From NCBI RefSeq assembly GCF_000198775.1, contig NC_014722.1, positions 2,342,833 through 2,362,021 of the forward strand: a stretch of DNA of 19,189 nt, in the 5' to 3' direction. Both the position numbers and the translations under genes were made by a program. Numbering within the stretch: the stretch's first letter is position 1; each line of letters starts with the position of its first letter. The notes under the pieces were generated by a model, which was not told the origin of the DNA, ran no database searches, and worked only from the letters and a program-made list of their open reading frames with translations. Below, piece after piece: positions 8,663 through 15,601 of this stretch. Source of the DNA: Mycetohabitans rhizoxinica HKI 454 (GTDB lineage Bacteria; Pseudomonadota; Gammaproteobacteria; Burkholderiales; Burkholderiaceae).

Positions 8663-8780
8663 GAATCGTCCTTTGCTATGATGAGCGGCAGTCTGTTGCC
8701 GAAGCGGCACGCCTCGCATCGTGGCCATTCCGGTCATCCCCGGATGACACCGCTGCCCGCGCCAACGCGCGGCTCCAGAT

Positions 8781-8809
8781 ACTGTATAAAAAAACAGTGT
8801 TGTTTGCAA
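8781..8809 (-). promoter_or_regulatory. recA promoter
   Basis: On the minus strand TTGCAA (8804-8809) and TACAGT (8781-8786) are separated by exactly 17 bp, each matching 4 of 6 sigma70 consensus bases. The LexA box overlaps the -10 and spacer, the same geometry as E. coli recA. Confidence 0.65.
8782..8797. promoter_or_regulatory. LexA (SOS) box of recA-recX
   Basis: CTGT at 8782-8785, eight A/T bases, then ACAG at 8794-8797: a perfect CTGT-N8-ACAG operator of the proteobacterial LexA type. LexA bound here would block the promoter. The site is 120 bp upstream of the recA ATG. Confidence 0.9.
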
Positions 8810-8983
8810 GCGCGAAATACACGCATCCGGTACGCAAATGGCATGCCTGTTCCCGCCGCGGGACGTACCCTTGAAGCAGGGCCGGTGCGTATGGCGCCGA
8901 ACACCGCGTGTCGTTGCAATATGCACGATAAGGAGACGCCGGAAAGGGGGACAGGTTTGCGCCGCCGGCACTAAAACACGCCC

Positions 8984-9164
8984 CTGCGCATTCTCATTGC
9001 CGAATGATGACAGCATACTCGCGGATGGCCTGATCCGATCACTCCGCCATTCGGGCTATGCGGTCAATTACGTCAAGACGGGGATCGAGGCCGACGTTGC
9101 CCTGTCGAGGCAATCGTTCGACCTGCTGATCCTCGATCTCGGACTGCCACGCATGAGCGGGCTC
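8984..9164 (+). pseudogene. Truncated, frameshifted OmpR-type response regulator
   Basis: Receiver-domain start of a two-component response regulator divergent from recA, a neighbour I recall in Burkholderia. The nucleotides CTGCGCATTCTCATTGCCGAA encode LRILIAE, the usual start (M)RILIAE, but the initiator is CTG. An extra T at about 9005 shifts the frame before DDSILADG. Then [42 protein letters not shown] is readable, including the phospho-acceptor Asp in LLILDLGLP. Similarity ends at the Leu codon at 9162-9164, where insertion-sequence DNA begins. The second half of the receiver, the DNA-binding domain and any sensor kinase are absent from this window. Three separate lesions (start, frameshift, truncation) make it a true pseudogene. 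Confidence 0.85.
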
Positions 9165-10084
9165 AGAGCGCCATTCACGTAGCGAGGCGCCCGCACGCGC
9201 CGCTTGCCATAGTGAGCCCGTGCGCTCGGCTGAACTCTGCAATTTGAGCCGCCGCCCGAACATCACGCAGTTGTTGTTGCCCACGACGCGCCCGTAGTGT
9301 TTGCACAAAATGGCTGCTAAGCCGTTGCCGATATAGGACACGAAGGCGTTGCCCGGCTCAGCGGCCGGCACGGCGAACTTGGCGTTGTAACGCGGCATGT
9401 AGGGCTGCTCCAGGTAGACTTTGGCTTGCTGCATGTCGGTGATGCCTGCCTTCCAACTCGCGGGGTAAGCGCTGCTGGTGTATGCCGAAGGCCCACTCTG
9501 AACGCCCATGAGCCTGCGGCCAATAGGCCGCAATGTGCTCCAATGTACTCGATACCCGTAGCGCCAGCGCTCGTCCAACTGCGTCCCTGTGTTCGCATCG
9601 ACCTTCTCGCCGGCTTGGGACGTATGGAAATAGTGGCTGCCGCGGTCGGTATAAAGCGCGCAAAACAAGCCATAGCGGGCAATCGTTTGCCCCACCCGGT
9701 GGAAGCTGGAGGCCGCGCCCTCCTCGTCGCAGAAGAACATCGACAGATGCTCACCGGTCGCATCGTCCATCGTGTCCACTCAGTCCCACTCCTGCCCAGG
9801 CACCCATTCACGAGCACTGGCGTGCTGGTGCACCAGCATCCCGCGCAGTGGCGCGCGATCACTTTGCCACGGGCCTTGGCGCGGTTGACCTCGCCCGCTT
9901 GCTGCAACGGGTTCTTCGCCTAAGTATAGCTGCGCGTACCGCCATGCTCACGTTGGTACCCGCTGTGAAATTGCCTCACGTTCCAGCCGGTGTAGAGCTG
10001 TGCCGCCTCGGCCTGTGTGAGTGCGCGTGTTCTGCCAATGAGCCGCTTATCCTGCCAGTCGCTGTAGACCTCTTCGAATCTCAT
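9165..10084 (-). pseudogene. ISNCY-type DDE transposase remnant
   Basis: The pieces read in order on the minus strand as an ISNCY-like integrase-core (rve) transposase. From ATG at 10084: MRFEEVYSDWQDKRL, then WNVRQFHSGYQREHGGTRSYT. A TAG follows at 9920-9922, where Trp is expected, then KNPLQQAGEVNRAKARGK. After a frameshift comes VDTMDDATGEHLSMFFCDEE and LYTDRGSHYF, holding the first two catalytic Asp. After another shift comes HIAAYWPQAHGRSEWAFG, holding the catalytic Glu. The frame then returns for YNAKFAVPAAEPGNAFV. The final shifted piece, HYGKRRVRAPRYVNGALS, runs into the junction. The N-terminal helix-turn-helix region is largely deleted. There are at least four frameshifts and one nonsense codon, so it cannot be active. 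Confidence 0.82.
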
Positions 10085-10104
10085 TTTCCGGGTTTTCTGT
10101 CACC

Positions 10105-10156
10105 AATGTGCCCGACCTACGAGTGGCTCCATACGACACTCAAAACCGGGCACATT
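10105..10156. repeat. Inverted repeat in the IS terminal region
   Basis: AATGTGCCC at 10105-10113 and GGGCACATT at 10148-10156 are perfect 9-bp inverted copies 34 bp apart, just upstream of the remnant transposase start. They may be part of the IS end, such as transposase binding or promoter occlusion sites. Their role is unknown. Confidence 0.5.
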
Positions 10157-10211
10157 ACGTGCTAAGGACCCGGACAGTTCACGTGCTCACGACAGGAAAA
10201 CGCGAAAATCG

Positions 10212-10240
10212 TTGACAATTCGTCTAGGCATGCCCATAAT
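10212..10240 (+). promoter_or_regulatory. Sigma70 promoter of the CAT-anticodon tRNA
   Basis: A perfect TTGACA at 10212-10217 is followed after 17 bp by CATAAT at 10235-10240. The mature tRNA begins 14 bp after the -10, leaving a leader of a few nucleotides for RNase P to remove. It is the strongest consensus promoter in the window. Confidence 0.88.
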
Positions 10241-10253
10241 CCGGGGTTCTTTC

Positions 10254-10330
<77 letters not shown>

Positions 10331-10338
10331 AATAAGTC

Positions 10339-10375
10339 AAAGGGTTACAGTGCTTCTTGCCTGTAACCCTTTTTC
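10339..10375 (+). terminator. Rho-independent terminator of the tRNA gene
   Basis: AAAGGGTTACAG at 10339-10350 pairs exactly with CTGTAACCCTTT at 10361-10372 around a 10-nt loop, and the descending arm runs into a TTTTTTT tract. It begins 9 bp after the tRNA CCA end. Confidence 0.9.
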
Positions 10376-10639
10376 GCTTCTAGTGCGTATCACCATCTGT
10401 AACCGGATTTCATCAATCGCAGTTCGCGGCGGGACCCGATGATGCAGCGGAAGATCGGAAAGGTCGCGCCGCCTGCATGATTGGATTGCGCACCTCATCG
10501 GAGCGTACCACCGGTTTCCAAAGCCCCGTTCCAAGAAACCACAGTGGAAACCGTGCCCGCCAGCCGTTGTCGGTGGTCAGGCGGAGCAGGTGTGGGCGCA
10601 ACTGTGCCCGCGGCTTTGCCTGATACCGTCAGGCGGCGG

Positions 10640-11065
10640 TCAAAACATCACCGGCTTTATCTTCATCCGCTTAGCATTGCGTGCCAGCACGTCGTCAAGC
10701 GTTGCCATGCCCTTGGCTTTGGCATCGAGGGCCGCCGCGAGGTGGAGGGCATCGCCAGCGCGCAGGCCGGTTGCCGCGTCCAGCGTCAACACGGCCGCCC
10801 GGTGGAACGTGGGCGGGTCTACCAGCAGTAACTGCAAATCACTGGCGCACAGGCGCTCAAATGCCTGCCACGCGGTCGCGCTTTGTTCGCCAGTGATTTG
10901 GGCTGTCCGCTGCTTGATGCCCAATGCACTGGCAAATTCGGTCACGCACCAGGCAGCGGAAGCCAATTCCTCGTTACAGCCGGCGTACCACCGCGCGACA
11001 GCGGCACTTTTGGGCTCATTCACGCAAAGCGCCACCAGTACGCTCGTATCGACGTACATCATCAT
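10640..11065 (-). CDS. vapC: PIN-domain toxin, VapC type
   Basis: Predicted Mg-dependent ribonuclease toxin of 141 aa. The four PIN acidic positions are visible: D6 in YVDTS, E43 in TEFASAL, D105 in LRAGDALHLA, and D124/D125 in ATLDDVLA. VapC toxins typically cleave tRNA or rRNA at one site. The target of this one cannot be read from sequence. The first ATG at 11065 shares its A with the antitoxin TGA (TGATG), a coupled arrangement that keeps toxin and antitoxin together. Two more ATGs follow at once, so the exact start may be 11065, 11062 or 11059. It appears full length and intact in a region of decayed mobile DNA, suggesting selection or addiction. Nothing recognisable was found in the 264 bp between it and the tRNA terminator. 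Confidence 0.9.
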   Translation of the reverse strand: MMMYVDTSVLVALCVNEPKSAAVARWYAGCNEELASAAWCVTEFASALGIKQRTAQITGEQSATAWQAFERLCASDLQLLLVDPPTFHRAAVLTLDAATGLRAGDALHLAAALDAKAKGMATLDDVLARNAKRMKIKPVMF

Positions 11066-11310
11066 CAGTAACGTGCTCCGCGACGCAACTCCTCCATGAC
11101 GGATTCAGTCATCGGCATGGCGGCGCGGGATTTTTCCAGTTCACGTCCAAAGGCTTGCCGGTCCCACCTGGCGGCACGAAGGTAGAGGCCGCCATCGATG
11201 GTAAGGCTCGCCTGCACATGGTCACCTTCCTTGATGCCAATGCGCCGCACGTAGTCGGCGGGAATGCGCAGCGCAAGGCTATTACCCCATTTTGCTACCT
11301 GCAGGTTCAT
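11065..11310 (-). CDS. vapB: AbrB/MazE-type antitoxin, VapB
   Basis: Antitoxin of 81 aa with a swapped-hairpin AbrB DNA-binding domain at its N terminus: MNLQVAKWGNSLALRIPADYVRRIGIKEGDHV, a classic VapB/MazE pattern. The C-terminal tail (ELEKSRAAMPMTESVMEELRRG) would wrap the toxin. I chose the ATG at 11310 because GGAG lies 5 nt upstream. An ATG at 11331 in the same frame has no ribosome site and overlaps the promoter region. VapB normally neutralises VapC and, with it, represses its own promoter. The direct repeats upstream fit that role. Confidence 0.9.
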   Translation of the reverse strand: MNLQVAKWGNSLALRIPADYVRRIGIKEGDHVQASLTIDGGLYLRAARWDRQAFGRELEKSRAAMPMTESVMEELRRGARY

Positions 11311-11324
11311 ATGCGCTCCATTGA

Positions 11325-11349
11325 TATACATCGACGTTTATACATTATA
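11325..11349 (-). promoter_or_regulatory. vapBC promoter and probable autoregulatory repeats
   Basis: On the minus strand a perfect TATAAT (11344-11349) lies 34 bp before the vapB ATG. A -35 hexamer is poor. ATGTATA occurs twice, at 11339-11345 and 11325-11331, spaced 14 bp centre to centre and overlapping the -10 and the start of transcription. This is where VapBC complexes usually bind. Confidence 0.5.
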
Positions 11350-11590
11350 GCGCTATTTGACGTCCTGCAATCCCCGTGGGGCATTGCTTCGGCTTGAGGC
11401 CAATGCCGGCCTGTTCCAACATCCACGCTTTAATCTTGTCGTGCCATGCGCGCAGCAGGGCCAGCGGATAGCGGCGGTAATGCTTCTCAGCAATGGCGGA
11501 CGGCCTATGCTCCATGATTGGGGCCACGATGCCCACCGGCATCTCGCACCACTCGGCGAGTGTACCGAACGAGCGGCACTGTTCGCTCGC
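11345..11590 (-). pseudogene. C-terminal fragment of a tyrosine recombinase (integrase)
   Basis: From about 11590 leftwards the minus strand reads RSFGTLAEWCEMPVGIVAPIMEHRPSAIAEKHYRR, then LLRAWHDKIKAWMLEQAGI, and stops at TAA (11345). This is the end of the catalytic domain of a phage/island-type integrase. H in MEHRPS fits the third catalytic position (His/Trp), and Y in EKHY is the nucleophile. The earlier Arg-Lys-HxxR part and the whole N-terminal domain are missing. Upstream of 11590 the frame stays open but has no integrase character. It lies next to vapBC and about 1 kb from the tRNA gene, which fits a decayed tRNA-linked island. Confidence 0.75.
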
Positions 11591-11591
11591 T

Positions 11592-11712
11592 AACCTTCGC
11601 GGAACCGATTTCGCCCGGTATCGGAACCGGCGCCGCGATGCCGGCCGGGCGGAAAACACGATTCGACTCGAGCTGGCGATCGTTTCCCGTCTCTTCGACC
11701 ACTCGCAAAGAA
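11592..11712 (+). pseudogene. Core-binding fragment of a tyrosine recombinase
   Basis: On the plus strand this segment reads LRGTDFARYRNRRRDAGRAENTIRLELAIVSRLFDHSQR, which resembles the SAM-like core-binding domain of tyrosine recombinases (in intact members, arginine-rich YRDxR, then TVRxELxxLSxLF). It begins right where the oppositely oriented C-terminal integrase fragment begins. It lacks the first residues of a normal N terminus and is not followed by a catalytic domain. It could be the other half of the same gene after inversion, or a second integrase. Confidence 0.55.
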
Positions 11713-11879
11713 TGAGGCATGGAGGCGGATGGGCCGAACAGCGCACTGGCGGGCGAATTTCGCTGGCGTCAACCATTGCAGCGCAGAATGTGCGCCTGAA
11801 GTCCAACATCATTCATCTGAGTCGACAACATGGTCGAGATCTGGAAGGTGAGGCGGTATCAGCGCCGCTCGGCCTCGTA

Positions 11880-12053
11880 ATGCGTCATGGAACCTGGTCC
11901 GCCGCGTTGCTGCTGGCCAGCGCCACGCACGCGCAGCCGAACTGCACGGACGCGGTCAAACAGATGTGCCTGGACGCGTTAACCGTCGCGCGCATGAAAA
12001 GGCTTAATGGCTATCTCCATTGCCAGTTGAAATCACGGCTGTCGCAACCGTGA
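11880..12053 (+). CDS. Doubtful short ORF with a signal-peptide-like start
   Basis: A 57-aa reading from ATG at 11880. Its first 20 residues (WSAALLLASATHAQ) look like a Sec signal peptide with an Ala-x-Ala cleavage site, followed by a short tail containing three Cys (near residues 23, 31 and 49). No ribosome site of note was seen, and I recognise no family. It may be the start of a truncated periplasmic protein gene, or chance. The surrounding 11713-11879 and 12054-12203 hold nothing I can identify. Confidence 0.25.
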   Translation: MRHGTWSAALLLASATHAQPNCTDAVKQMCLDALTVARMKRLNGYLHCQLKSRLSQP

Positions 12054-12203
12054 TGCCACACCGGCCATAAGCACACGTTTTTTCGCCATCGCACGGAACA
12101 TGCACGCGCGAACCGGGCTCGATCCGTTGCAGTCCCTACGCACGCCGCACCGGGCACAACATACCGGGCGCAGCATATCAATCACGCTGGAGGTATCAAC
12201 GGT

Positions 12204-13295
12204 ATGAACTATTCGCAAGCGCAAACAGACATCGCGCGAGCTTTGTTGATCATTTTTATTTTGTCGCTGCTAATCGGGGGCAGCCTGTACATCATGAGCC
12301 CGTTCCTGCCTGCGCTGATCTGGGCCACGATGATCGTCGTGGCAACGTGGCCGCTGATGCGCGGCGCGCAGGAGCGGCTCGGCGGACGACGCGGCCGGGC
12401 TACTGCGTTGATGCTGGCCGCCTTGTTGATCGTCATCGCGTTGCCACTGTATGGCGCGGTGGTGGCCATCGCGGCTCACGCTGATACGATTCTGCAATAC
12501 GCCCGTGCCCTGCCGGACTACCGGCCCGCGCCGCCACCGGCTTGGTTGCACGAGGTGCCGCTGATCGGCGAGCGCATCACCTCGGCATGGCAACGGCTCA
12601 CCCACGCTGGCGTCGACGGCCTGCTGGAATTCGTTGCCCCTTACGCGGACACCGGCGCGAAATGGATGGTGTCGCACGCAACCGCGGTCGGTGGCGTACT
12701 CATACATCTGCTGTTGACGCTCATCCTATGCGGAGTGTTGTACATGCATGGCGAAACAGCCGCAGGGGCTGTGCGGCGCTTTGCCTATCGCCTTGCTGAC
12801 GAGCGCGGTACAGCCGCGGTGCGTCTGGCCGGCCAGGCCATCCGCGCTGTCGCGCTGGGCATCGTCGTGACCGCGGCCGTGCAATCGGCGCTGGCTGGTC
12901 TGGGGCTGTTCGCCGCCGGGATACCCGGCGCGGGCATGGTATGCGCGATCACCCTCATCCTGTGCCTGGCGCAGATCGGTCCGCTACTGCCGTTGATCGG
13001 CGCAGCAATCTGGCTGTTCTACCAGGATGCGACTATCGCCGGAGTCGCCATGCTCGTTTGGGCGTTCGTCGTTTCTAGTCTCGACAATGTCATACGTCCG
13101 CCGCTGATCCAGCGCGGCGTGGATCTGCCGATGCTGTTAGTGTTGGCCGGCGTGGTCGGTGGACTGATCGCATTTGGCATCGTCGGACTGTTCATCGGGC
13201 CGGTCATTCTGGCCGTCACCTACAAGCTGATGCACGCTTGGATCGACGAGCAAGCCAAGGCCGTGTCCCGCCCCGCTCGCCAAGAACGAGCATAG
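12204..13295 (+). CDS. AI-2E family transporter (YdiK-like membrane protein)
   Basis: Inner-membrane permease of the AI-2 exporter/PerM superfamily, 363 aa, the usual length (E. coli YdiK about 370). Hydrophobic segments lie at about residues 12-31, 34-48, 66-90, 160-180, then a cluster from 215 to the C terminus. It carries the family patterns LPLIGAAIWLFYQ and DNVIRPPLIQRG, and a late GIVGLFIGPV motif. Substrates vary in this family: the name comes from TqsA and does not imply autoinducer-2 transport here. The start ATG at 12204 has GGAGG about 10 nt upstream. It is transcribed alone and converges on the Nramp gene. It marks the end of the decayed island region and appears intact. Confidence 0.88.
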   Translation: MNYSQAQTDIARALLIIFILSLLIGGSLYIMSPFLPALIWATMIVVATWPLMRGAQERLGGRRGRATALMLAALLIVIALPLYGAVVAIAAHADTILQYARALPDYRPAPPPAWLHEVPLIGERITSAWQRLTHAGVDGLLEFVAPYADTGAKWMVSHATAVGGVLIHLLLTLILCGVLYMHGETAAGAVRRFAYRLADERGTAAVRLAGQAIRAVALGIVVTAAVQSALAGLGLFAAGIPGAGMVCAITLILCLAQIGPLLPLIGAAIWLFYQDATIAGVAMLVWAFVVSSLDNVIRPPLIQRGVDLPMLLVLAGVVGGLIAFGIVGLFIGPVILAVTYKLMHAWIDEQAKAVSRPARQERA

Positions 13296-13302
13296 CCGTA
13301 AC

Positions 13303-13320
13303 GGCGCGGATGTCCGCGCC
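13303..13320. terminator. Hairpin after the AI-2E transporter gene
   Basis: GGCGCGGA and TCCGCGCC pair perfectly over 8 bp, 8 bp after the transporter stop. There is no T run on either strand, so termination is only a guess. The rest of the 221-bp gap to the Nramp stop shows nothing recognisable. Confidence 0.35.
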
Positions 13321-13516
13321 GCACGACGAGCAACGGACTCGTGAGCCGCGCTGGCCATCCCCATTAATCAGTTTGCCCCCTGCCCTGCGCGGAACGGCAC
13401 GGTTTCCGATGTCATGACGTCGCCGCTGTCGCTGGTCACGGCGACGAGACCAACTGAGCCTGCCGCACGTGCGGCGACAAGTCTTCACGTCGCATTGTTG
13501 AGACGCAATCGGATGG

Positions 13517-14782
13517 CTAGCGCAGTGTATCGACGATCAGCGCGACGTTCAGGCCAATCACCAATACTGTGGCCACCGTCGATAATCCGGCAAGCCACGG
13601 ACCGAGCCGATAGCGACCCATCACGTCGCGATGACGACATAACCAGACCAGCGCGATCATCGGCACCGGCACCGTGAGACTCAATACCACCTGGCTGATG
13701 ATCAGAGCGCGGGTCGCATCGACACCGGCGGCGACCACTAGGAACGCAGGCAGCATCGTCACCAAGCGACGTACGACGACGGGAATGCGAAAACCGACAA
13801 AGCCCTGCATGATCATCTGTCCCGCCATCGTGCCGACCACCGAGCTCGACAAGCCCGACGCAATTAACGACACGATGAACAACGCCGAGGCCGCGGTACC
13901 GAATAACGGCGTCAACGTCCGGTACGCCTGCTCAATCTCGGCGACGTGTGCATGGTCGGGGTGGAATGCGCCGGCGGCCATCACCACCATGGCCATGTTG
14001 ACCAATCCCGCCACGCTCAGCGCGACGAGCACCTCGATCCGGCTGTAGCGCAGTAGCGTGCGACGATCCGCGTCGCTTCGCGCGACGACGCGCTCGCCGG
14101 TCAATCCTGAATGCAGGAAGAGTGCATGCGGCATGACTGTCGCGCCGACGATGCCGACCGCGATGGTCAAGGCCGCATGGTCCGGTATCGACGGATGGAG
14201 CGCACCGTGCCCGAGCGCGCGCCAATCAATCGGCACGATGAACAGCTGCGCGACGTAGGCCAATGCGATGATACCGACCAAGGCGCCGATCGCCAATTCC
14301 AGCGGCCGAAAACCGTGCCGCTGGAACATCAGCATCAGGTACGTGAGCACGCCAACGATCACCATGGCGGCAAGCAGCGGGATGTGAAACAGTAACGCCA
14401 CGCCGATGGCCCCGCCGATGAACTCGGCCAGATCCGTGGCCATCGCTGCGAGTTCGCTGGCCACCCACATCGACAAGGTCACCGGCTTGCGCAGACGCGC
14501 CCGGCACAACTGAGCCAGACTGCATCCGGTCACGATCCCGAGCCGCGCTGACAAGCCTTGGAAGAGCATCGCAACGAGGCTGGCAAACAGCACCACCCAT
14601 AGCAACTGATAGCCGTATCCGGCGCCGGCCTGGATATTGGTCGCGAAGTTGCCCGGGTCCGTGTAGGCGACCGACACCACCACGGCCGGTCCGGCCAACG
14701 GCAGCAGGATGCGCACGCCGCGTCGGCGGCCGTCCAGTACCTGTCTGACTTGTTGCGCAGTCTGCTCGCTGGAAATCGCCAT
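13517..14782 (-). CDS. Nramp-family divalent metal (Mn/Fe) transporter
   Basis: Proton-coupled importer of divalent metals, most often Mn2+ in bacteria (MntH), in the inner membrane. The TM1 metal-binding motif DPGN is present in AYTDPGNFATN, and the TM6 motif in VMPHALFLHS, whose M-P-H is typical of Nramp. There are about eleven hydrophobic helices. From ATG at 14782 the protein is 421 aa, normal length. Other possible starts are ATG at 14794 and GTG at 14860, whose GTGA overlaps the stop of the upstream small gene. None has a strong Shine-Dalgarno, and the sequence before MAISSEQ does not look like Nramp. The neighbouring manganese catalase gene favours manganese as substrate. No MntR or Fur site could be recognised. 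Confidence 0.9.
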   Translation of the reverse strand: MAISSEQTAQQVRQVLDGRRRGVRILLPLAGPAVVVSVAYTDPGNFATNIQAGAGYGYQLLWVVLFASLVAMLFQGLSARLGIVTGCSLAQLCRARLRKPVTLSMWVASELAAMATDLAEFIGGAIGVALLFHIPLLAAMVIVGVLTYLMLMFQRHGFRPLELAIGALVGIIALAYVAQLFIVPIDWRALGHGALHPSIPDHAALTIAVGIVGATVMPHALFLHSGLTGERVVARSDADRRTLLRYSRIEVLVALSVAGLVNMAMVVMAAGAFHPDHAHVAEIEQAYRTLTPLFGTAASALFIVSLIASGLSSSVVGTMAGQMIMQGFVGFRIPVVVRRLVTMLPAFLVVAAGVDATRALIISQVVLSLTVPVPMIALVWLCRHRDVMGRYRLGPWLAGLSTVATVLVIGLNVALIVDTLR

Positions 14783-14856
14783 GAATTTGCACATCCCCGT
14801 CGGATTGAACGCATCGGCGCCGGCCCGTGCGACGCCCTTGCGGCGACGCTGCGGCG

Positions 14857-15132
14857 TCACCGCTCTGGGTTGCGGCGGTCGTCGGCCACGACCTTGCGAC
14901 CGTATTCGAGCGCCGCCGCACGCGCCTGCTCAATCGTGTCGAACGGGCCAATCTCGGGAGCGCCCGGAAATGGGAAGATCACGCGGCGATCGGCCTGTCG
15001 CACGACCTTCAGCATACCGATAAAACGGCCGTCCACGCCGGGCTTGGCGGTGACGAGCACCTTGAATCCTTCACTCCAGGGCGCTTCCGCGCCGGGCTGC
15101 TGCCTCCCGGCTTGGGGTGTGTTGTACTGCAC
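14857..15132 (-). CDS. DUF6723-type small protein of unknown function
   Basis: A 91-aa cytoplasmic protein without membrane segments. Its core, WSEGFKVLVTAKPGVDGRF, then IFPFPGAPEIGPFDTIEQARAAA, resembles a small Burkholderia family I recall as DUF6723. The biochemical role is unknown. The start is GTG at 15132 (VQYNTPQAG): AGGAG lies 6 nt upstream, and no other start in the open frame has such a site. The frame is open to 15234, but those extra residues are not family-like. Its TGA lies at the possible GTG start of the Nramp gene, so the two are probably one transcript, making it a candidate accessory to metal uptake by position only. Confidence 0.8.
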   Translation of the reverse strand: MQYNTPQAGRQQPGAEAPWSEGFKVLVTAKPGVDGRFIGMLKVVRQADRRVIFPFPGAPEIGPFDTIEQARAAALEYGRKVVADDRRNPER

Positions 15133-15601
15133 GGTCCTCTCCTGTCGAGTCGGTTCCCTACGCCAACGCCGTGCAGTGTCCATGCATCGGCTGCCGCCGT
15201 GCCCTCGAAACAAGGCACCGGCTTCATCTACCAAGCGCCGCCGTTAGCCGTCAGCAGGGTTCGTTCCCGGCGGTGAACCACGTCAATTTGCAGGCTTGCG
15301 CGAGCACAGGTCAGCCGCGCCGACACACGCGATACATTTAGCCGCGATACATTTAGTACACGATATCCGCCGGTACGAGCAGCACCGCTAGTGCGCGAAC
15401 GCGCCACCGACGACGCTGCACCGACATTCGCATACGCCTTCTACGGAACCCGCGGGCAACGTCGCTAAAGCAATATCCGCGCCATGGATCGGTTTCGCGT
15501 TGCGTTGGCAGGAACGCGTGTTGCGCAAGCAAATCGGCGGCCGACGCTACGCGTACGGCCTTGGCGAGCACCGCGACACCTTTCACGTCACAGGAGGCTT
15601 C
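15133..15601. other. Divergent intergenic region before manganese catalase
   Basis: 469 bp between the DUF6723-type gene (-) and the catalase gene (+), so both promoters should lie here. I see a 14-bp direct repeat at 15328-15356 and the catalase ribosome site AGGAGG just before 15602. Open frames across this stretch on both strands have no recognisable content. No clear sigma70, OxyR, Fur or MntR site could be picked out by eye. Confidence 0.5.
15328..15356. repeat. 14-bp tandem direct repeat (CGCGATACATTTAG)
   Basis: CGCGATACATTTAG occurs at 15328-15341 and again at 15343-15356, an exact copy with one base between. The 15-bp period puts both copies about one and a half helical turns apart. 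The location in a divergent promoter region suggests a regulator site or a small duplication. No known motif was recognised. Confidence 0.7.

Larger units (their letters stand above)
9165..10190 (-). mobile_element. Degraded ISNCY-type insertion sequence
   Basis: The transposase remnant and its upstream terminal region together occupy this interval. The left boundary, the transposase 3' side, is exact: it abuts the response-regulator remnant at 9162-9165, and the IS end beyond the transposase C terminus is missing. The right boundary is only approximate. The non-coding part at 10085-10190 has an internal inverted repeat (AATGTGCCC/GGGCACATT) and two ACGTGCT copies. No matching terminal inverted repeat pair or target duplication is visible, as expected if one end was lost by deletion. 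Confidence 0.75.

Noticed and set aside
8663..9016. N-terminal extension of recA
   Set aside because: This stretch holds the recA promoter, LexA box and ribosome site. RecA starts at 8662.
10376..10639. Short open frames between the tRNA terminator and vapC
   Set aside because: Minus-strand frames of about 60 codons have no recognisable sequence and no ribosome site. Likely unidentifiable debris.
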